From Rhodospirillales bacterium (GTDB taxonomy: Bacteria > Pseudomonadota > Alphaproteobacteria > Rhodospirillales > 2-02-FULL-58-16): 17,917 nucleotides of DNA. Location of the stretch: the NCBI GenBank assembly GCA_021775195.1, contig JAJFIG010000425.1, positions 1 to 17,917 of the forward strand, read 5' to 3'. Of the stretch, positions 6,548-14,591 are shown piece after piece. The translations under genes were made by a program, and so were the position numbers. Each line of letters starts with the position of its first letter. Position 1 is the stretch's first letter. The notes beneath the pieces were generated by a model. It was not told the origin of the DNA. It ran no database searches and was given only the letters and a program-made list of their open reading frames with translations.

Positions 6548-7450
6548 TTAGGCCGCCTCGGCCATCGTCTTCTGGACCAGGTCGAGGAAGACCTTGATCA
6601 GGGGGGCGTTGCGCCGCTCCTGCAGGCAAACGACGTGGGGGTGTAGGTAAAGTTCGGCATCGGCGATGTCGAGTGTCGTCAGGCGGTCGTCGGCCAGAGA
6701 TTCGTCCTCAAGGGCGGTGGCGATGCCAAGGCCACTGGCGACGGCCTCGAGAACCGCCTCGCGGCTGCTGATGGAGAGGACGCGGCGGATGGTCACGTTG
6801 GCGTCATAGAGGGCATCCTCGAAGACCCGGCGAGTGGCGGACCCGACCTCGCGCAGCACCAGGCGCTGGCCGTCCAACTCCTTGATCTTGACCGACTTGC
6901 GCGAGGCCCAGGGGTGGTCGCTGGGGACCAGGAGGACGATGCGGTTGCGGCTGTAGGGTATGGAATAGAAACGCGGGTCCTCTTCGAGCTGGGGCACGAT
7001 GCCGACGTCGTCGCGGAAATCTAGGACGCGGGCCAGGATTTCCTGGGTGTTGCCCAGGGATACGGAGAGGTCGACGTCGGGATAGGCCTGGCCGAAGGCG
7101 ACGATGATTCGGGTGATCAGCTGCGGCCCGATGGCGCCGATGCTGAGGTGGCCGATCTGAAAACCGCTGGCCGCCGTCAAAAGCTCGATCGCCTCGGTTT
7201 CGAGGCTGAAAATCCGCTGGGTCACCGAGAGAAGGGTGTGTCCGAGCTTGGTCACCTCGACGTGATGGCCGTGGCGGTTGAAGAGTTCGACGCCGAAATA
7301 GTCCTCGAGCGCCTTGACGTGAACCGTGATGCTCGGCTGACCGACCCGCAAAGCCTTGGCCGCGAGGGTAAAGCTGCCCTTGGTGGCAACCGTGTGAAAG
7401 CATCGCAACTGCTTGAAATTAATAGAATGTACGGGCGATCGGGTCGCCAT
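6548..7450 (-). CDS. LysR-family regulator, aminoethylphosphonate-catabolism type
   Basis: This 300-residue LysR transcription factor has an N-terminal winged helix-turn-helix (about residues 11-70, with FTLAAKALRVGQPSITVHVK) and a type 2 periplasmic-binding-like effector domain (about 95-295). The effector domain wording (LGNTQEILARVLDFRDDVGI; SSREAVLEAVASGLGI; a VCLQERR end) resembles the LysR family associated with aminoethylphosphonate catabolism (TIGR03339). The partial LysR at the right end of the window has the same layout. It diverges from the reductase gene at 7644 with a 193-base gap, so it probably controls that gene and itself, and perhaps the phn operon that converges on it. The ATG at 7450 has only a weak ribosome site. 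Confidence 0.88.
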   Translation of the reverse strand: MATRSPVHSINFKQLRCFHTVATKGSFTLAAKALRVGQPSITVHVKALEDYFGVELFNRHGHHVEVTKLGHTLLSVTQRIFSLETEAIELLTAASGFQIGHLSIGAIGPQLITRIIVAFGQAYPDVDLSVSLGNTQEILARVLDFRDDVGIVPQLEEDPRFYSIPYSRNRIVLLVPSDHPWASRKSVKIKELDGQRLVLREVGSATRRVFEDALYDANVTIRRVLSISSREAVLEAVASGLGIATALEDESLADDRLTTLDIADAELYLHPHVVCLQERRNAPLIKVFLDLVQKTMAEAA

Positions 7451-7643
7451 GGCGGACGCCTATTTCAACAACGAATTGATCACATTGGTTTATCGAATTG
7501 GACCTATCATAGACATTGTGAGACCCTTTGCCGAGAGGAAGTCTGCGGGAAAAGCCCCGGACCCCGGGCGCCGTTTGGCTGGGTACCTTTGCCCGCATGA
7601 CGGCGGTTTAATCAAATTTTTGGCAGGGAACGGATCAGAGTTG

Positions 7644-8654
7644 ATGAGTAGCGAAGACAAATATCCGGTACACGGCATGCGCCTTCAGGTGCGCCAGGTT
7701 ACCCACCAGGCAATCAATATCAACTCTTTCGAGTTGGTCCACCCCGAAGGTCAGGAGCTTCCGCCGTTCGACCCCGGGGCACACATAGACTTCTATTTCC
7801 ATGACGGCAGCGTGCGCCAGTATTCCCTGTGCAGCGACCCCGCCGATCATTCCCGCTATCTGATCGGTGTCCTGCGCGACGACAAGGGGCGCGGCGGCTC
7901 CCAGGCACTCCACGAACGGGTCCATGTGCAAAGAACCGTGGTCGTCGGCAAGCCGCGCAATAATTTTCCCATTGCCGAGGAGGCCAAGCATCACCTGCTG
8001 CTGGCCGGGGGGATCGGGGTGACGCCGATGATGGCGATGCTGTACCACCTGGATTCGATCGGCGCCGACTTCACGCTCCACTACTGCTCCAAGTCGCCGG
8101 AACATACCGCCTTCAAGGCGGACCTGGCGCCTTATGTCGAAGACGGCCGCGTCTTCTTCCATCAGGACGGCGGGATTCCGGGGCAGGGGCTCGATATCGC
8201 CAAGCTGCTCAAGAAACACAAGAAGGGCACCCACCTCTATTACTGCGGGCCGCCGGGCTTCATGCGGGCGGTCAAGCAGTTCACCGAGCACTGGCCGGAA
8301 GGCACCGTGCATTTCGAGTTCTTCACCGCGGGGGCGGCGCCCAAGCAGACCATGACCGGCGATGAACTGGGCAAGGACGGCGAGGCCATCGGCATCGGGT
8401 TCCAGATCAAGGTCGCCAGCACGGGGAAGGTGTATTCCGTGCCCAACGACAAGACCATCATCGAGGTGCTGGCCGAAAACGGAATCAAAGTCGAGGTATC
8501 TTGCGAATCCGGCCTGTGCAGCACGTGCTCGGTGCGTTACCTGGAAGGGGTGGTCGATCACCGGGACCTGGTCCTCAGCGACAAAGAAAAGATGCAATAT
8601 CTTACGCCCTGCGTTTCCAGGGCCAGGAGCGACATGCTGGTCCTCGATCTTTAG
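7644..8654 (+). CDS. PDR-type NADH:2Fe-2S oxidoreductase
   Basis: This 336-residue soluble flavoprotein has the domain order of phthalate dioxygenase and vanillate demethylase reductases. A flavin barrel comes first (RQYS, 58-61), then an NAD(P)H domain (GGIGVTP 121-127; YYCGPPGFM further on), then a C-terminal plant-type 2Fe-2S ferredoxin with C287-x4-C292-x2-C295 and C323. It passes electrons from NADH through flavin and iron-sulfur to a partner, usually a Rieske oxygenase. No oxygenase gene is in the window. I chose ATG 7644 because the residues encoded between 7413 and 7644 resemble nothing in the family and overlap the divergent promoter. The ribosome site is weak. The divergent LysR gene is its likely regulator, and a strong terminator follows. 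Confidence 0.88.
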   Translation: MSSEDKYPVHGMRLQVRQVTHQAININSFELVHPEGQELPPFDPGAHIDFYFHDGSVRQYSLCSDPADHSRYLIGVLRDDKGRGGSQALHERVHVQRTVVVGKPRNNFPIAEEAKHHLLLAGGIGVTPMMAMLYHLDSIGADFTLHYCSKSPEHTAFKADLAPYVEDGRVFFHQDGGIPGQGLDIAKLLKKHKKGTHLYYCGPPGFMRAVKQFTEHWPEGTVHFEFFTAGAAPKQTMTGDELGKDGEAIGIGFQIKVASTGKVYSVPNDKTIIEVLAENGIKVEVSCESGLCSTCSVRYLEGVVDHRDLVLSDKEKMQYLTPCVSRARSDMLVLDL

Positions 8655-8680
8655 GCTATCCGTCCCAAGAGTTTCTGAGC

Positions 8681-8711
8681 CGCCGGCGCCAATGGGCGCC
8701 GGCGTGCTTTT
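8681..8711 (+). terminator. Probable terminator after the reductase gene
   Basis: CGCCGGCGCC (8681-8690) pairs perfectly with GGCGCCGGCG (8695-8704) around AATG, followed by TGCTTTTG. The T-run is short and interrupted, but the 10-bp GC stem 26 bases after the stop codon makes termination likely. Confidence 0.75.
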
Positions 8712-8816
8712 GTGTGCCTGGAGGGCCGCGTGGCGGGCCTCCGCATTCCTTATTTCAATGGCGATATGTCCATAAACAATAACGGAATCGGTCATTGAAT
8801 TTTTGAATTAGACGCC

Positions 8817-8862
8817 TGCCCCGGAAAAGGATTATCTGGTGGTCATGAATTGAACCGGGGCA
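8817..8862. repeat. 8-bp perfect inverted repeat
   Basis: TGCCCCGG (8817-8824) and CCGGGGCA (8855-8862) are perfect complements separated by 30 bases, in the 264-base gap between the reductase terminator and the DUF6455-like gene. It could be an operator or a transcript hairpin. Nothing else in this gap is recognisable. Confidence 0.4.
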
Positions 8863-8968
8863 TAGGCATGAACCAAAGCGTGGTCTGCTAAATTCCCGAT
8901 GAACCATGAAGCTTGGAACCGGCCAGCGGAGGACCAGACAGATGTCGGCATTGAACGGAGTAAAGAAA

Positions 8969-9325
8969 ATGATCCATATGATCACCAACGCTTGGCGGAA
9001 ACCGACGGGCGACGAGGCCTTGCGCCGCCGCTGGGCGGGCCAGACCGGGACCGAGGTCGATGCCTTGGCAGCGCGCATGGGGCGGTCCTCGGGGCCGGCC
9101 GAAGTGCGCCACCGGATGGGCGAGAATTCCCGCAAATTGATGGACAAGCTGGGGATCAAGGTATCGCAAAACACCCGGGCCGGCGCCCTGCTGGCGGAGA
9201 TCGACCGGTCGTGCAAGGTATGCCGCGACTGGCGCCTATGCACGAAATGGCTCGAATCGAACCGGGACTCCGAAGCCTACCGGGAGTTCTGCCCCAACGT
9301 CGCGCGCTGGGACGAACTCACGTAA
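8969..9325 (+). CDS. DUF6455-like small cysteine-containing protein
   Basis: This encodes a 118-residue protein of unknown function. The C-terminal half carries CKVCRDWRLCTKWL and, about 15 residues on, FCPN. That C-x2-C-x5-C plus C pattern matches my recollection of the DUF6455 domain found in alphaproteobacteria. Four cysteines in this arrangement suggest a metal site (zinc or iron-sulfur), which is inference. The N-terminal half is helical and basic with no signal peptide, so it is probably cytoplasmic. I chose ATG 8969 because GGAG at 8957-8960 lies 8 bases upstream. In-frame ATGs at 8942 and 8906 are possible but have no ribosome site. It stands alone, 143 bases before nudF. Confidence 0.75.
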   Translation: MIHMITNAWRKPTGDEALRRRWAGQTGTEVDALAARMGRSSGPAEVRHRMGENSRKLMDKLGIKVSQNTRAGALLAEIDRSCKVCRDWRLCTKWLESNRDSEAYREFCPNVARWDELT

Positions 9326-9468
9326 GCACGAACGCCCGGCGGCACCATTCACGGGCAGGGCCCGGGGGTGCTGGCGCCTTTACCGGCCGGTTGTGATGAC
9401 CGATACTGGAACCTTGCGAACAAGAACCGATCCATCCTTTCCGTTTCTCCCTCGCAAGGCATGGGCCC

Positions 9469-10083
9469 ATGGCCGACCAACCGCCCGGTGACCGGCGCGT
9501 CGAACTGATCGAGAAAACCACGCCCTACGACGGCTACTTTCAGGTCGACCGCTTCACACTCAAGCACAGCAAGTTCGAGGGCGGCTGGACCCCGGTCCTG
9601 CTCCGCGAGCTGTTCGAGCGCGGCCATACCGCCGTTGTGCTGCCCTACGATCCGGCGGCCGACAAAGTCGTCCTGGTCGAGCAGTTCCGCATCGGCGCCT
9701 ATGCCGCGGGCCTGGAACCGTGGATGATGGAAGCGGTGGCGGGGACCATTGAGGACGGCGAGGACGCGACCGAGGTGGTGCGCCGGGAGGCCATGGAGGA
9801 AGCGGGCTGCACCGTTACCGAGCTGGCAACAATCGGGACTTTCGTCATGACCCCCGGCGGCAGTTCCGAGACCACGGCCATGTTCTGCGGCCGGGTCGAC
9901 AGCCAGGGCCTGGGGGGCATCCACGGCCTGGATCACGAGGGCGAGGATATCCGCGCCGTCGTGGTGGCGCTGGATGACGCCCTGAAGAGCGTCGCCGAGG
10001 GCGGGATCGTCAGCGCCTACGCGGTCATTCCGCTGCTCTGGCTGGGCGCCAACAGGGAAGACCTCAGGGCGCGCTGGCGCTGA
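9469..10083 (+). CDS. nudF: ADP-ribose pyrophosphatase (Nudix hydrolase)
   Basis: This 204-residue cytosolic Nudix enzyme hydrolyses ADP-ribose to AMP and ribose-5-phosphate. The Nudix box is complete: G-x5-E-x7-REAMEEAGC (from AGTIEDGE onward, about residues 90-112). Upstream WMMEAVAG and downstream TPGGSSET and GIHGLDHEGEDIRA match the NudF/AspP subfamily closely, including the loop that closes the dimeric active site. Length is normal (E. coli NudF is about 209). An AAGG nine bases before ATG 9469 serves as ribosome site. It is a housekeeping gene with no evident link to the phosphonate genes. A 7-bp stem-loop lies just downstream. Confidence 0.9.
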   Translation: MADQPPGDRRVELIEKTTPYDGYFQVDRFTLKHSKFEGGWTPVLLRELFERGHTAVVLPYDPAADKVVLVEQFRIGAYAAGLEPWMMEAVAGTIEDGEDATEVVRREAMEEAGCTVTELATIGTFVMTPGGSSETTAMFCGRVDSQGLGGIHGLDHEGEDIRAVVVALDDALKSVAEGGIVSAYAVIPLLWLGANREDLRARWR

Positions 10084-10096
10084 TCAACGGTTCCAT

Positions 10097-10117
10097 CCGA
10101 TACCCCGGCAGTATCGG
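10097..10117 (+). terminator. Stem-loop after nudF, possible terminator
   Basis: CCGATAC (10097-10103) pairs perfectly with GTATCGG (10111-10117) around seven bases, 13 bases after the nudF stop. No T-run follows, so termination is uncertain. Confidence 0.4.
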
Positions 10118-10195
10118 GCATGATCAATTCGAATGAGAGGCATTAGATAATTGTATTGGACCGGTCCCCGGCCCTGTGCGATTTTGGCCTTGGAA

Positions 10196-10225
10196 TTGAA
10201 ACGATTTTCGGGTTCCTTTCATCAT
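10196..10225 (+). promoter_or_regulatory. Candidate promoter of the usp gene
   Basis: TTGAAA (10196-10201) and CATCAT (10220-10225) are spaced by 18 bases, about 80 bases before the usp start. Each box has four or five matches to the housekeeping consensus. Confidence 0.25.
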
Positions 10226-10304
10226 AGCCACGGAATTCGCTGGGGTTGCGCGCTGGCGAATGCAGTGGCGCGTCGGCAGTCGTGAAAGTTAGGGAGAAGA
10301 ATAA

Positions 10305-11189
10305 ATGCCCCTTAAGGATATTCTGGTTCATACGGACAACAGCGCCAGCTCTGAGGTCCGGCTCGAATACGCGACGCGTCTGGCAGAGATCCACGATGCC
10401 CACCTGACCGGCCTTTATGTCGCCTCGCCGATGAAGAGAGTCGCGACTGCGGCCCGTCAAACCCCTCACTATATCCTGCCCGACCTGGGCGGCCGTTCCC
10501 TCCGGGATTACGAGCAAAAGGCCAAGGATCTGCATGAGGAACACAGCGAGCATGTCCATCTGGCCGCAGATTCGGCTCGCATGCGGTTCGAGGAGCCGGC
10601 CAAGAAACGGAAAGTCAGACACGAATGGGATTATGCGGAGGGGGCGATGATGGAGGCTCTTACCCATCATGCCCGGTTCTGCGACGTCGCCATCGTCGGT
10701 CAGCCCGGTCCGGACAGCGCCCGGCGCTTCGGCGAGACCGTCACCGACCATCTGATCCTGTCGGTGGGCCATCCGGTGCTGGTTGTGCCGAACATGGCCG
10801 GGGAGTTCACCGTCGGCAAGCGGGTGATGATCGCCTGGGACAGGAGTCCCCTGGCGACCCGCGCCGTTCACAATTCCCGGCCCTTCCTGCGCCACGCCGA
10901 CAACGTCAATATCCTGGCCATCAACCTGAAACCCGAAACCCATGGGGAACTGCCGGGATCGGGTATCTGCGAACACCTGGCCCGTCACGACATTGTTGCC
11001 GAACCCGTTCGCATCAAGACCGATTCCGAGAAACTGGCCGATGTGATCGTGGCCACCGCCGAGGAACATGGGATCGACCTCATCATCATGGGAGCGTATG
11101 GCCAATCCCGCCTACGCGAGCGTATCCTAGGCGGCGTCACGAACCGCCTGCTCAACGACTCCCCCATACCGCTTTTGATGAATCACTGA
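10305..11189 (+). CDS. Tandem-domain universal stress protein
   Basis: This 294-residue cytoplasmic protein is made of two UspA domains (about 1-160 and 165-294). The first opens KDILVHTDNS and ends with a strand (HPVLVVPN). The second opens KRVMIAWDRSPLATRAV and ends with the ATP-binding type loop GAYGQSRLRERILGGVTN. In that loop the usual G-S/T after the nine-residue stretch is GG, so nucleotide binding may be altered. Tandem Usp proteins are common in alphaproteobacteria and act in stress and starvation responses. The start has an AGGGAGAAG ribosome site. It is a single gene between a nudF stem-loop and a possible terminator hairpin at 11255-11284. Nothing links it to the phosphonate genes. 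Confidence 0.88.
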   Translation: MPLKDILVHTDNSASSEVRLEYATRLAEIHDAHLTGLYVASPMKRVATAARQTPHYILPDLGGRSLRDYEQKAKDLHEEHSEHVHLAADSARMRFEEPAKKRKVRHEWDYAEGAMMEALTHHARFCDVAIVGQPGPDSARRFGETVTDHLILSVGHPVLVVPNMAGEFTVGKRVMIAWDRSPLATRAVHNSRPFLRHADNVNILAINLKPETHGELPGSGICEHLARHDIVAEPVRIKTDSEKLADVIVATAEEHGIDLIIMGAYGQSRLRERILGGVTNRLLNDSPIPLLMNH

Positions 11190-11254
11190 GGATGATGGCG
11201 GGGGCGTTTTTCGCTCCGAGGCTGATCGTGGCCGGCGATGACCGAAGGGCGGAC

Positions 11255-11284
11255 GACGGGCTGGGTGCCAAAGCGCCGCCCGTC
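11255..11284 (+). terminator. Long stem-loop after usp, possible terminator
   Basis: GACGGGC (11255-11261) pairs with GCCCGTC (11278-11284), and inside it GGTGC (11264-11268) pairs with GCGCC (11273-11277) through one G-T wobble around CAAA. No T-run follows (ATCAAAAG), so it may be a weak terminator or an mRNA-end hairpin in the usp-LysR gap. Confidence 0.5.
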
Positions 11285-11415
11285 ATCAAAAGTGTTATAG
11301 TGGCTTCAATGCTCTAACCGGAGCCGCTTGAACCGGCGCCGATTTACGAATATTCCCTTTCGCGAATTTATCCCGTAAGATTTCGGCGATTTCGGGTCTG
11401 AAACATGGATCGCTG

Positions 11416-12348
11416 ATGCGCAATCGCCCACCGCCAATCGCCACCTTGCGCGCTCTGGAAGCCGCTGCCCGCCACCTGAATTTCACCAAGGCGGCGGAGG
11501 AACTCAACGTCACCCAAAGCGCGGTCAGCCACCAAATCCGGCACCTGGAGGAACTGTGGGGACTGAAGTTGTTCGACCGTCCGTCCCGGGGCCTGGTCCT
11601 GACCCGGAACGGCCAGGCCCTGGCGCCGGTTGTGCGCAATTTTTTCGACCGCCTGTCGGATACCCTCGATACCCTGCAAACGGAGATGACGCGGATTCCC
11701 CTGCGGGTCGACACGCTGCAGTCCTTTGCCGTCAAGTGGCTGGTGCCGCGCCTGGGCTCCTTCTACAGCAAACACCCGGATATCGATCTCTGGATATCGA
11801 CCCATGACGAGTTGATCGACTTCGCCGTACACGAGGTCGACGCGACCATCCGCCTGGGAAAGGGGGACTATCCGGGCCTCCATTCGACCCTGCTGCTGCG
11901 CGAGTACGTGTTCCCGGTGTGCTCGCCCAAGTTCCTCGAGAAGAGTGGGCCCCTGTCCTCGCCGAAACAGCTTCTCAAATACCATCTGCTGCTGCGCCTG
12001 GGTGATCCCGCCCATCCCAACTGGGAGGACTGGTTCCAGAAGGTGGGCGTGGAAACCCGGTTCCCCATCGAGGGGCCGCGGTTCCCCGACACAAATATGG
12101 CGCTGCAGGCGGCGATGGACGGCCAGGGCATCGCCCTGGCGCGGAGCGCCCATGTTTTCGACGACCTGCAAGCCGGGCGGCTGGTCAAGCTGTTTGACGT
12201 GGATTACGAGTCCTCGGTCGCCTACTACCTGGTCTGTCCCAAGGGGGTGGAGGACACGCCCAAAATCGCGACGCTTCGCGAGTGGCTGGTGGCCGAGGCC
12301 GCCCTGGCACAAGCCGAATACGACCACCTGTCTCCGTCGGCGGCCTAA
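11416..12348 (+). CDS. LysR-family regulator, GcvA type
   Basis: This 310-residue transcription factor has an N-terminal winged helix-turn-helix of GcvA wording (LRALEAAARHLNFTKAAEEL, then NVTQSAVSHQIRHLEE, residues about 10-45). Its effector domain, about 95-300, belongs to the GcvA/AmpR branch (FAVKWLVPRLGSF; LLREYVFPVCSPKFL; MAL.AA.DGQGIALAR). It is clearly a different LysR branch from the two aminoethylphosphonate-type regulators in this window. It is followed in the same direction, 39 bases on, by an EamA transporter gene that is probably in the same transcript. That layout suggests it controls the transporter in response to an amino acid or similar small molecule. The inducer cannot be read from the sequence. 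Confidence 0.88.
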   Translation: MRNRPPPIATLRALEAAARHLNFTKAAEELNVTQSAVSHQIRHLEELWGLKLFDRPSRGLVLTRNGQALAPVVRNFFDRLSDTLDTLQTEMTRIPLRVDTLQSFAVKWLVPRLGSFYSKHPDIDLWISTHDELIDFAVHEVDATIRLGKGDYPGLHSTLLLREYVFPVCSPKFLEKSGPLSSPKQLLKYHLLLRLGDPAHPNWEDWFQKVGVETRFPIEGPRFPDTNMALQAAMDGQGIALARSAHVFDDLQAGRLVKLFDVDYESSVAYYLVCPKGVEDTPKIATLREWLVAEAALAQAEYDHLSPSAA

Positions 12349-12387
12349 ACCCGCCGCGCCAAGCGGCGCAACACGGCCGGAACCTCC

Positions 12388-13236
12388 ATGGATCCAATCG
12401 TCGTCATTCTGGTCCTGACCGCGGCGGTCATGCACGCGGTGTGGAACGCCGTGGTCAAGGTCGACGGCGACCGGCTCATGGCCATGGCCGTGGTCATCGC
12501 CACCACCGGCGTGCTGGCCCCCCTGCTGCTGCTCATCGGTCCGGCGCCGGCGCCGGAAAGCTGGGGTTACATCGTCGCCTCGGCCCTGTTGAACAACGTC
12601 TATTTCCTGCTTCTGGTGGAAGCCTACCGCGTCGGCGACCTGTCCCACGCCTATCCGCTGGCCCGAGGGTCGGCGCCGCTGATGGTCGCGGTCGGGGCGA
12701 TGCTGGTCGGCGAGACCCTGGGGCCCGGTGAATGGGCGGGGGTGGCCCTGGTCAGCGGCGGCATCGTCAGCCTGATGCTGGCCGGCGGGCAGGAACGGCA
12801 CGCGGGGTGGCGCCCCATCGCCTACCCGCTTTTGACCGGCCTGATGATTGCTGTCTACACCGTGGTCGACGGGGTCGGGGTGCGGCTGTCGGGGAGCCCG
12901 GCGGGGTATATCGGGTGGCTGTTCATTCTCAGCCCGCTGCCGATCGTGACCATCGCAGTGGCCCGGCGCCGGGGACGGGCGGTGCGCTTCCTGCGCGAAA
13001 GCTGGAAACCGGTGGTCCTCGCCGGATGCCTGAACATGGGTTCGTACGGGCTGGCGATCTGGGCCCTGAGCCTGGGGGCCATGGCCCATGTCTCGGCGTT
13101 GCGCGAGACCAGCGTCATCATCGCAGCGGTGATCGGCACCTGCGTTCTCGGCGAGTCCTTCGGGCGTAAACGAATCCTTTCGGCGGCGGTCGTGGTCGCC
13201 GGCGTCGTCCTCATCAATCTCGCCGCCGGGGGTTAG
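12388..13236 (+). CDS. EamA/DMT-family transporter, possible phosphonate-associated type
   Basis: This 282-residue inner-membrane protein has about ten hydrophobic segments in two EamA repeats. The first repeat carries HAVWNAVVKVDGDRL and GDLSHAYPLARGSAPLMVAV, wording close to the DUF6-type membrane protein found near phosphonate utilisation operons (TIGR03340, from memory). It shares the GDLSxxYPxxRxSxP motif with the EamA protein encoded at 5669-6538, so the two are paralogues. It probably follows the GcvA-type LysR gene in one transcript. Its TAG overlaps the TAA of the converging DprA-like gene by two bases in a TTAG. The substrate is unknown. Confidence 0.86.
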   Translation: MDPIVVILVLTAAVMHAVWNAVVKVDGDRLMAMAVVIATTGVLAPLLLLIGPAPAPESWGYIVASALLNNVYFLLLVEAYRVGDLSHAYPLARGSAPLMVAVGAMLVGETLGPGEWAGVALVSGGIVSLMLAGGQERHAGWRPIAYPLLTGLMIAVYTVVDGVGVRLSGSPAGYIGWLFILSPLPIVTIAVARRRGRAVRFLRESWKPVVLAGCLNMGSYGLAIWALSLGAMAHVSALRETSVIIAAVIGTCVLGESFGRKRILSAAVVVAGVVLINLAAGG

Positions 13237-14405
13237 GGGACAGCGGAATAACGGGCTGGGCGCCCGGACCGCGATACCTTGCCCTCGGCGATGGCGCGCT
13301 GCAACCAGGCGCGGGCCTGGCTTCGTTCGATGACGAAGTACTCCATGATCTCGGCCTCGCCGCGGGGGCGGTCGGCCGCAAGGGTCTGGAGCCCGGCAAG
13401 GAAATGGGCATAGAGGTCGGCGGGCTCTTCAGTCTGTGCGACCTTGGGGGGTGCGGTGCCGAGGGCGCGGGCGAAAAGAAAGTCGCCGATTTTGCGTGGG
13501 CCCTCGATGTCCGCCTGGGTGATGGGGAGCAACCCAAGGTGAAGGAGCGCCATGTTGCCCGGCGGCATGGCGTCGCCGGTGCGGACGAAGGCGGGAACCC
13601 ATCCCTCCTTGCGGTTCTCGTCGGCGCCCGACCAGATGCCGCCCTTGCGCCGCGTCTCGACGATGACCGCGGCGTCGGAGAGGGCATACCGATACCTGTT
13701 GGCGCGCATGGCAGTGGCAACCGTGAAGCGGGTATCGGGGGAAAAGGGCGTCACCAGGGTAAAGCGGCCGGTGGCCAGGGCATCCCGGTAGCGGGGCGCC
13801 GCCACAGTCTTCTCGAGGCTGTCGGAGAGGACGCAGATGACCCGGCCGCCGCCCTCCAGCGCCGCCGAGATGGCTTCCCGGTCGACGCCCCGCATGTCGC
13901 TCGAGATCACGGTCAGGCCTTCCTGACCGCAGCGTTTGCCCAGGGTCCTTGCGAACTGAAGCGCCGGTGCCGGGCTGTCCCGGGAACCGACGATGCAGAC
14001 ACCGCCGCTATCGAGGTTCTCCCTGGGGCCGGCGCCAAAGATCAGCGGCGCCCGTGCCGTCGTGATGCGCTGGCGCAGGCGGTGGGGATAGCCGGGATCG
14101 CCTTCGCCGAGGACCCAGATGCCGGCTTGGGACCAGCCTTCGAGGGCCCGGTCCAGGTCCTGGCCGCGGGCGAGCAGGGCGGTCAGGCGGTCGACGGACA
14201 ATGCCCCGTCGAGCCCGGCGTGTGACAGGGCCGCCGGCCCCCCTTCAACGAGCCTTCCCGGGGCGATGCGCCGGGCCTCGAGCAGGCGTTCGAGGTCGTG
14301 ATACTCGGCCTGGGTCAGGGGCCGGATTCCAGGGCGCCGGGGAACAAGCTGTCCGCAGAGGAGAAGGATGGTCCGGGTATCGGGGCTGAGGGGTGCAAGT
14401 GCCAA
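13233..14405 (-). CDS. Non-canonical DprA-like (SMF/LOG-type) protein
   Basis: This 390-residue protein is related to the DNA-processing protein DprA. After an N-terminal helical region comes a Rossmann-like core: CIVGSRDSPAPALQFARTLG, TVISSDMRGVDREAISAALE and GGRVICVLSDSLEKTV. The core continues with ANRYRYALSDAAVIVET and KGGIWSGADE. Canonical DprA has SGLARGID; here it is SSDMRGVD. The SLEKT and KGG.W.GA motifs mark a separate branch of DprA-like proteins that I recall from genome annotation but whose role is not established. A winged-helix-like C-terminus (ARAWLQRAIAEGKVSRSGRP) is present, as in DprA. The start is TTG 14405, preceded by GAGGT with a six-base gap. An ATG at 14576 would add 57 residues resembling nothing in the family. 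Canonical DprA loads RecA on incoming ssDNA; that role should not be assumed here. Confidence 0.8.
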   Translation of the reverse strand: MALAPLSPDTRTILLLCGQLVPRRPGIRPLTQAEYHDLERLLEARRIAPGRLVEGGPAALSHAGLDGALSVDRLTALLARGQDLDRALEGWSQAGIWVLGEGDPGYPHRLRQRITTARAPLIFGAGPRENLDSGGVCIVGSRDSPAPALQFARTLGKRCGQEGLTVISSDMRGVDREAISAALEGGGRVICVLSDSLEKTVAAPRYRDALATGRFTLVTPFSPDTRFTVATAMRANRYRYALSDAAVIVETRRKGGIWSGADENRKEGWVPAFVRTGDAMPPGNMALLHLGLLPITQADIEGPRKIGDFLFARALGTAPPKVAQTEEPADLYAHFLAGLQTLAADRPRGEAEIMEYFVIERSQARAWLQRAIAEGKVSRSGRPARYSAVP

Positions 14406-14500
14406 CAGGGACCTCGTGTTGCGGGAGACGCCCCGATGATAGCGGCAAACGCAGGCAAACTCCCGTGTTTCCCACCTCGAATTTGCTAATACTCTTGACG

Positions 14501-14534
14501 AAATTAGGGGAATTTGCGACTCTTCAGGCGCAAA
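14501..14534. promoter_or_regulatory. Two adjacent inverted repeats in the divergent gap
   Basis: AAATT-N5-AATTT (14501-14515) is overlapped by TTTGCG-N10-CGCAAA (14513-14534), in the gap between the DprA-like gene (minus) and the corrinoid methyltransferase gene (plus). A TTGACG lies just before them at 14494-14499. The cluster looks like an operator/promoter zone for one or both genes. The second repeat has the size and spacing of a LysR- or TetR-type site. No binding protein can be named. Confidence 0.4.
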
Positions 14535-14591
14535 CCCTTTGGGGTTCCGTGGCGCCGGAAACGTTGGCCGCCACAAAAAGCAAGATACCGA

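Noticed and set aside
7413..7643. 77-codon N-terminal extension of the reductase, with its start inside the divergent LysR gene
   Set aside because: The residues match nothing in the reductase family, and the region is the divergent promoter gap. The family N-terminus begins near ATG 7644.
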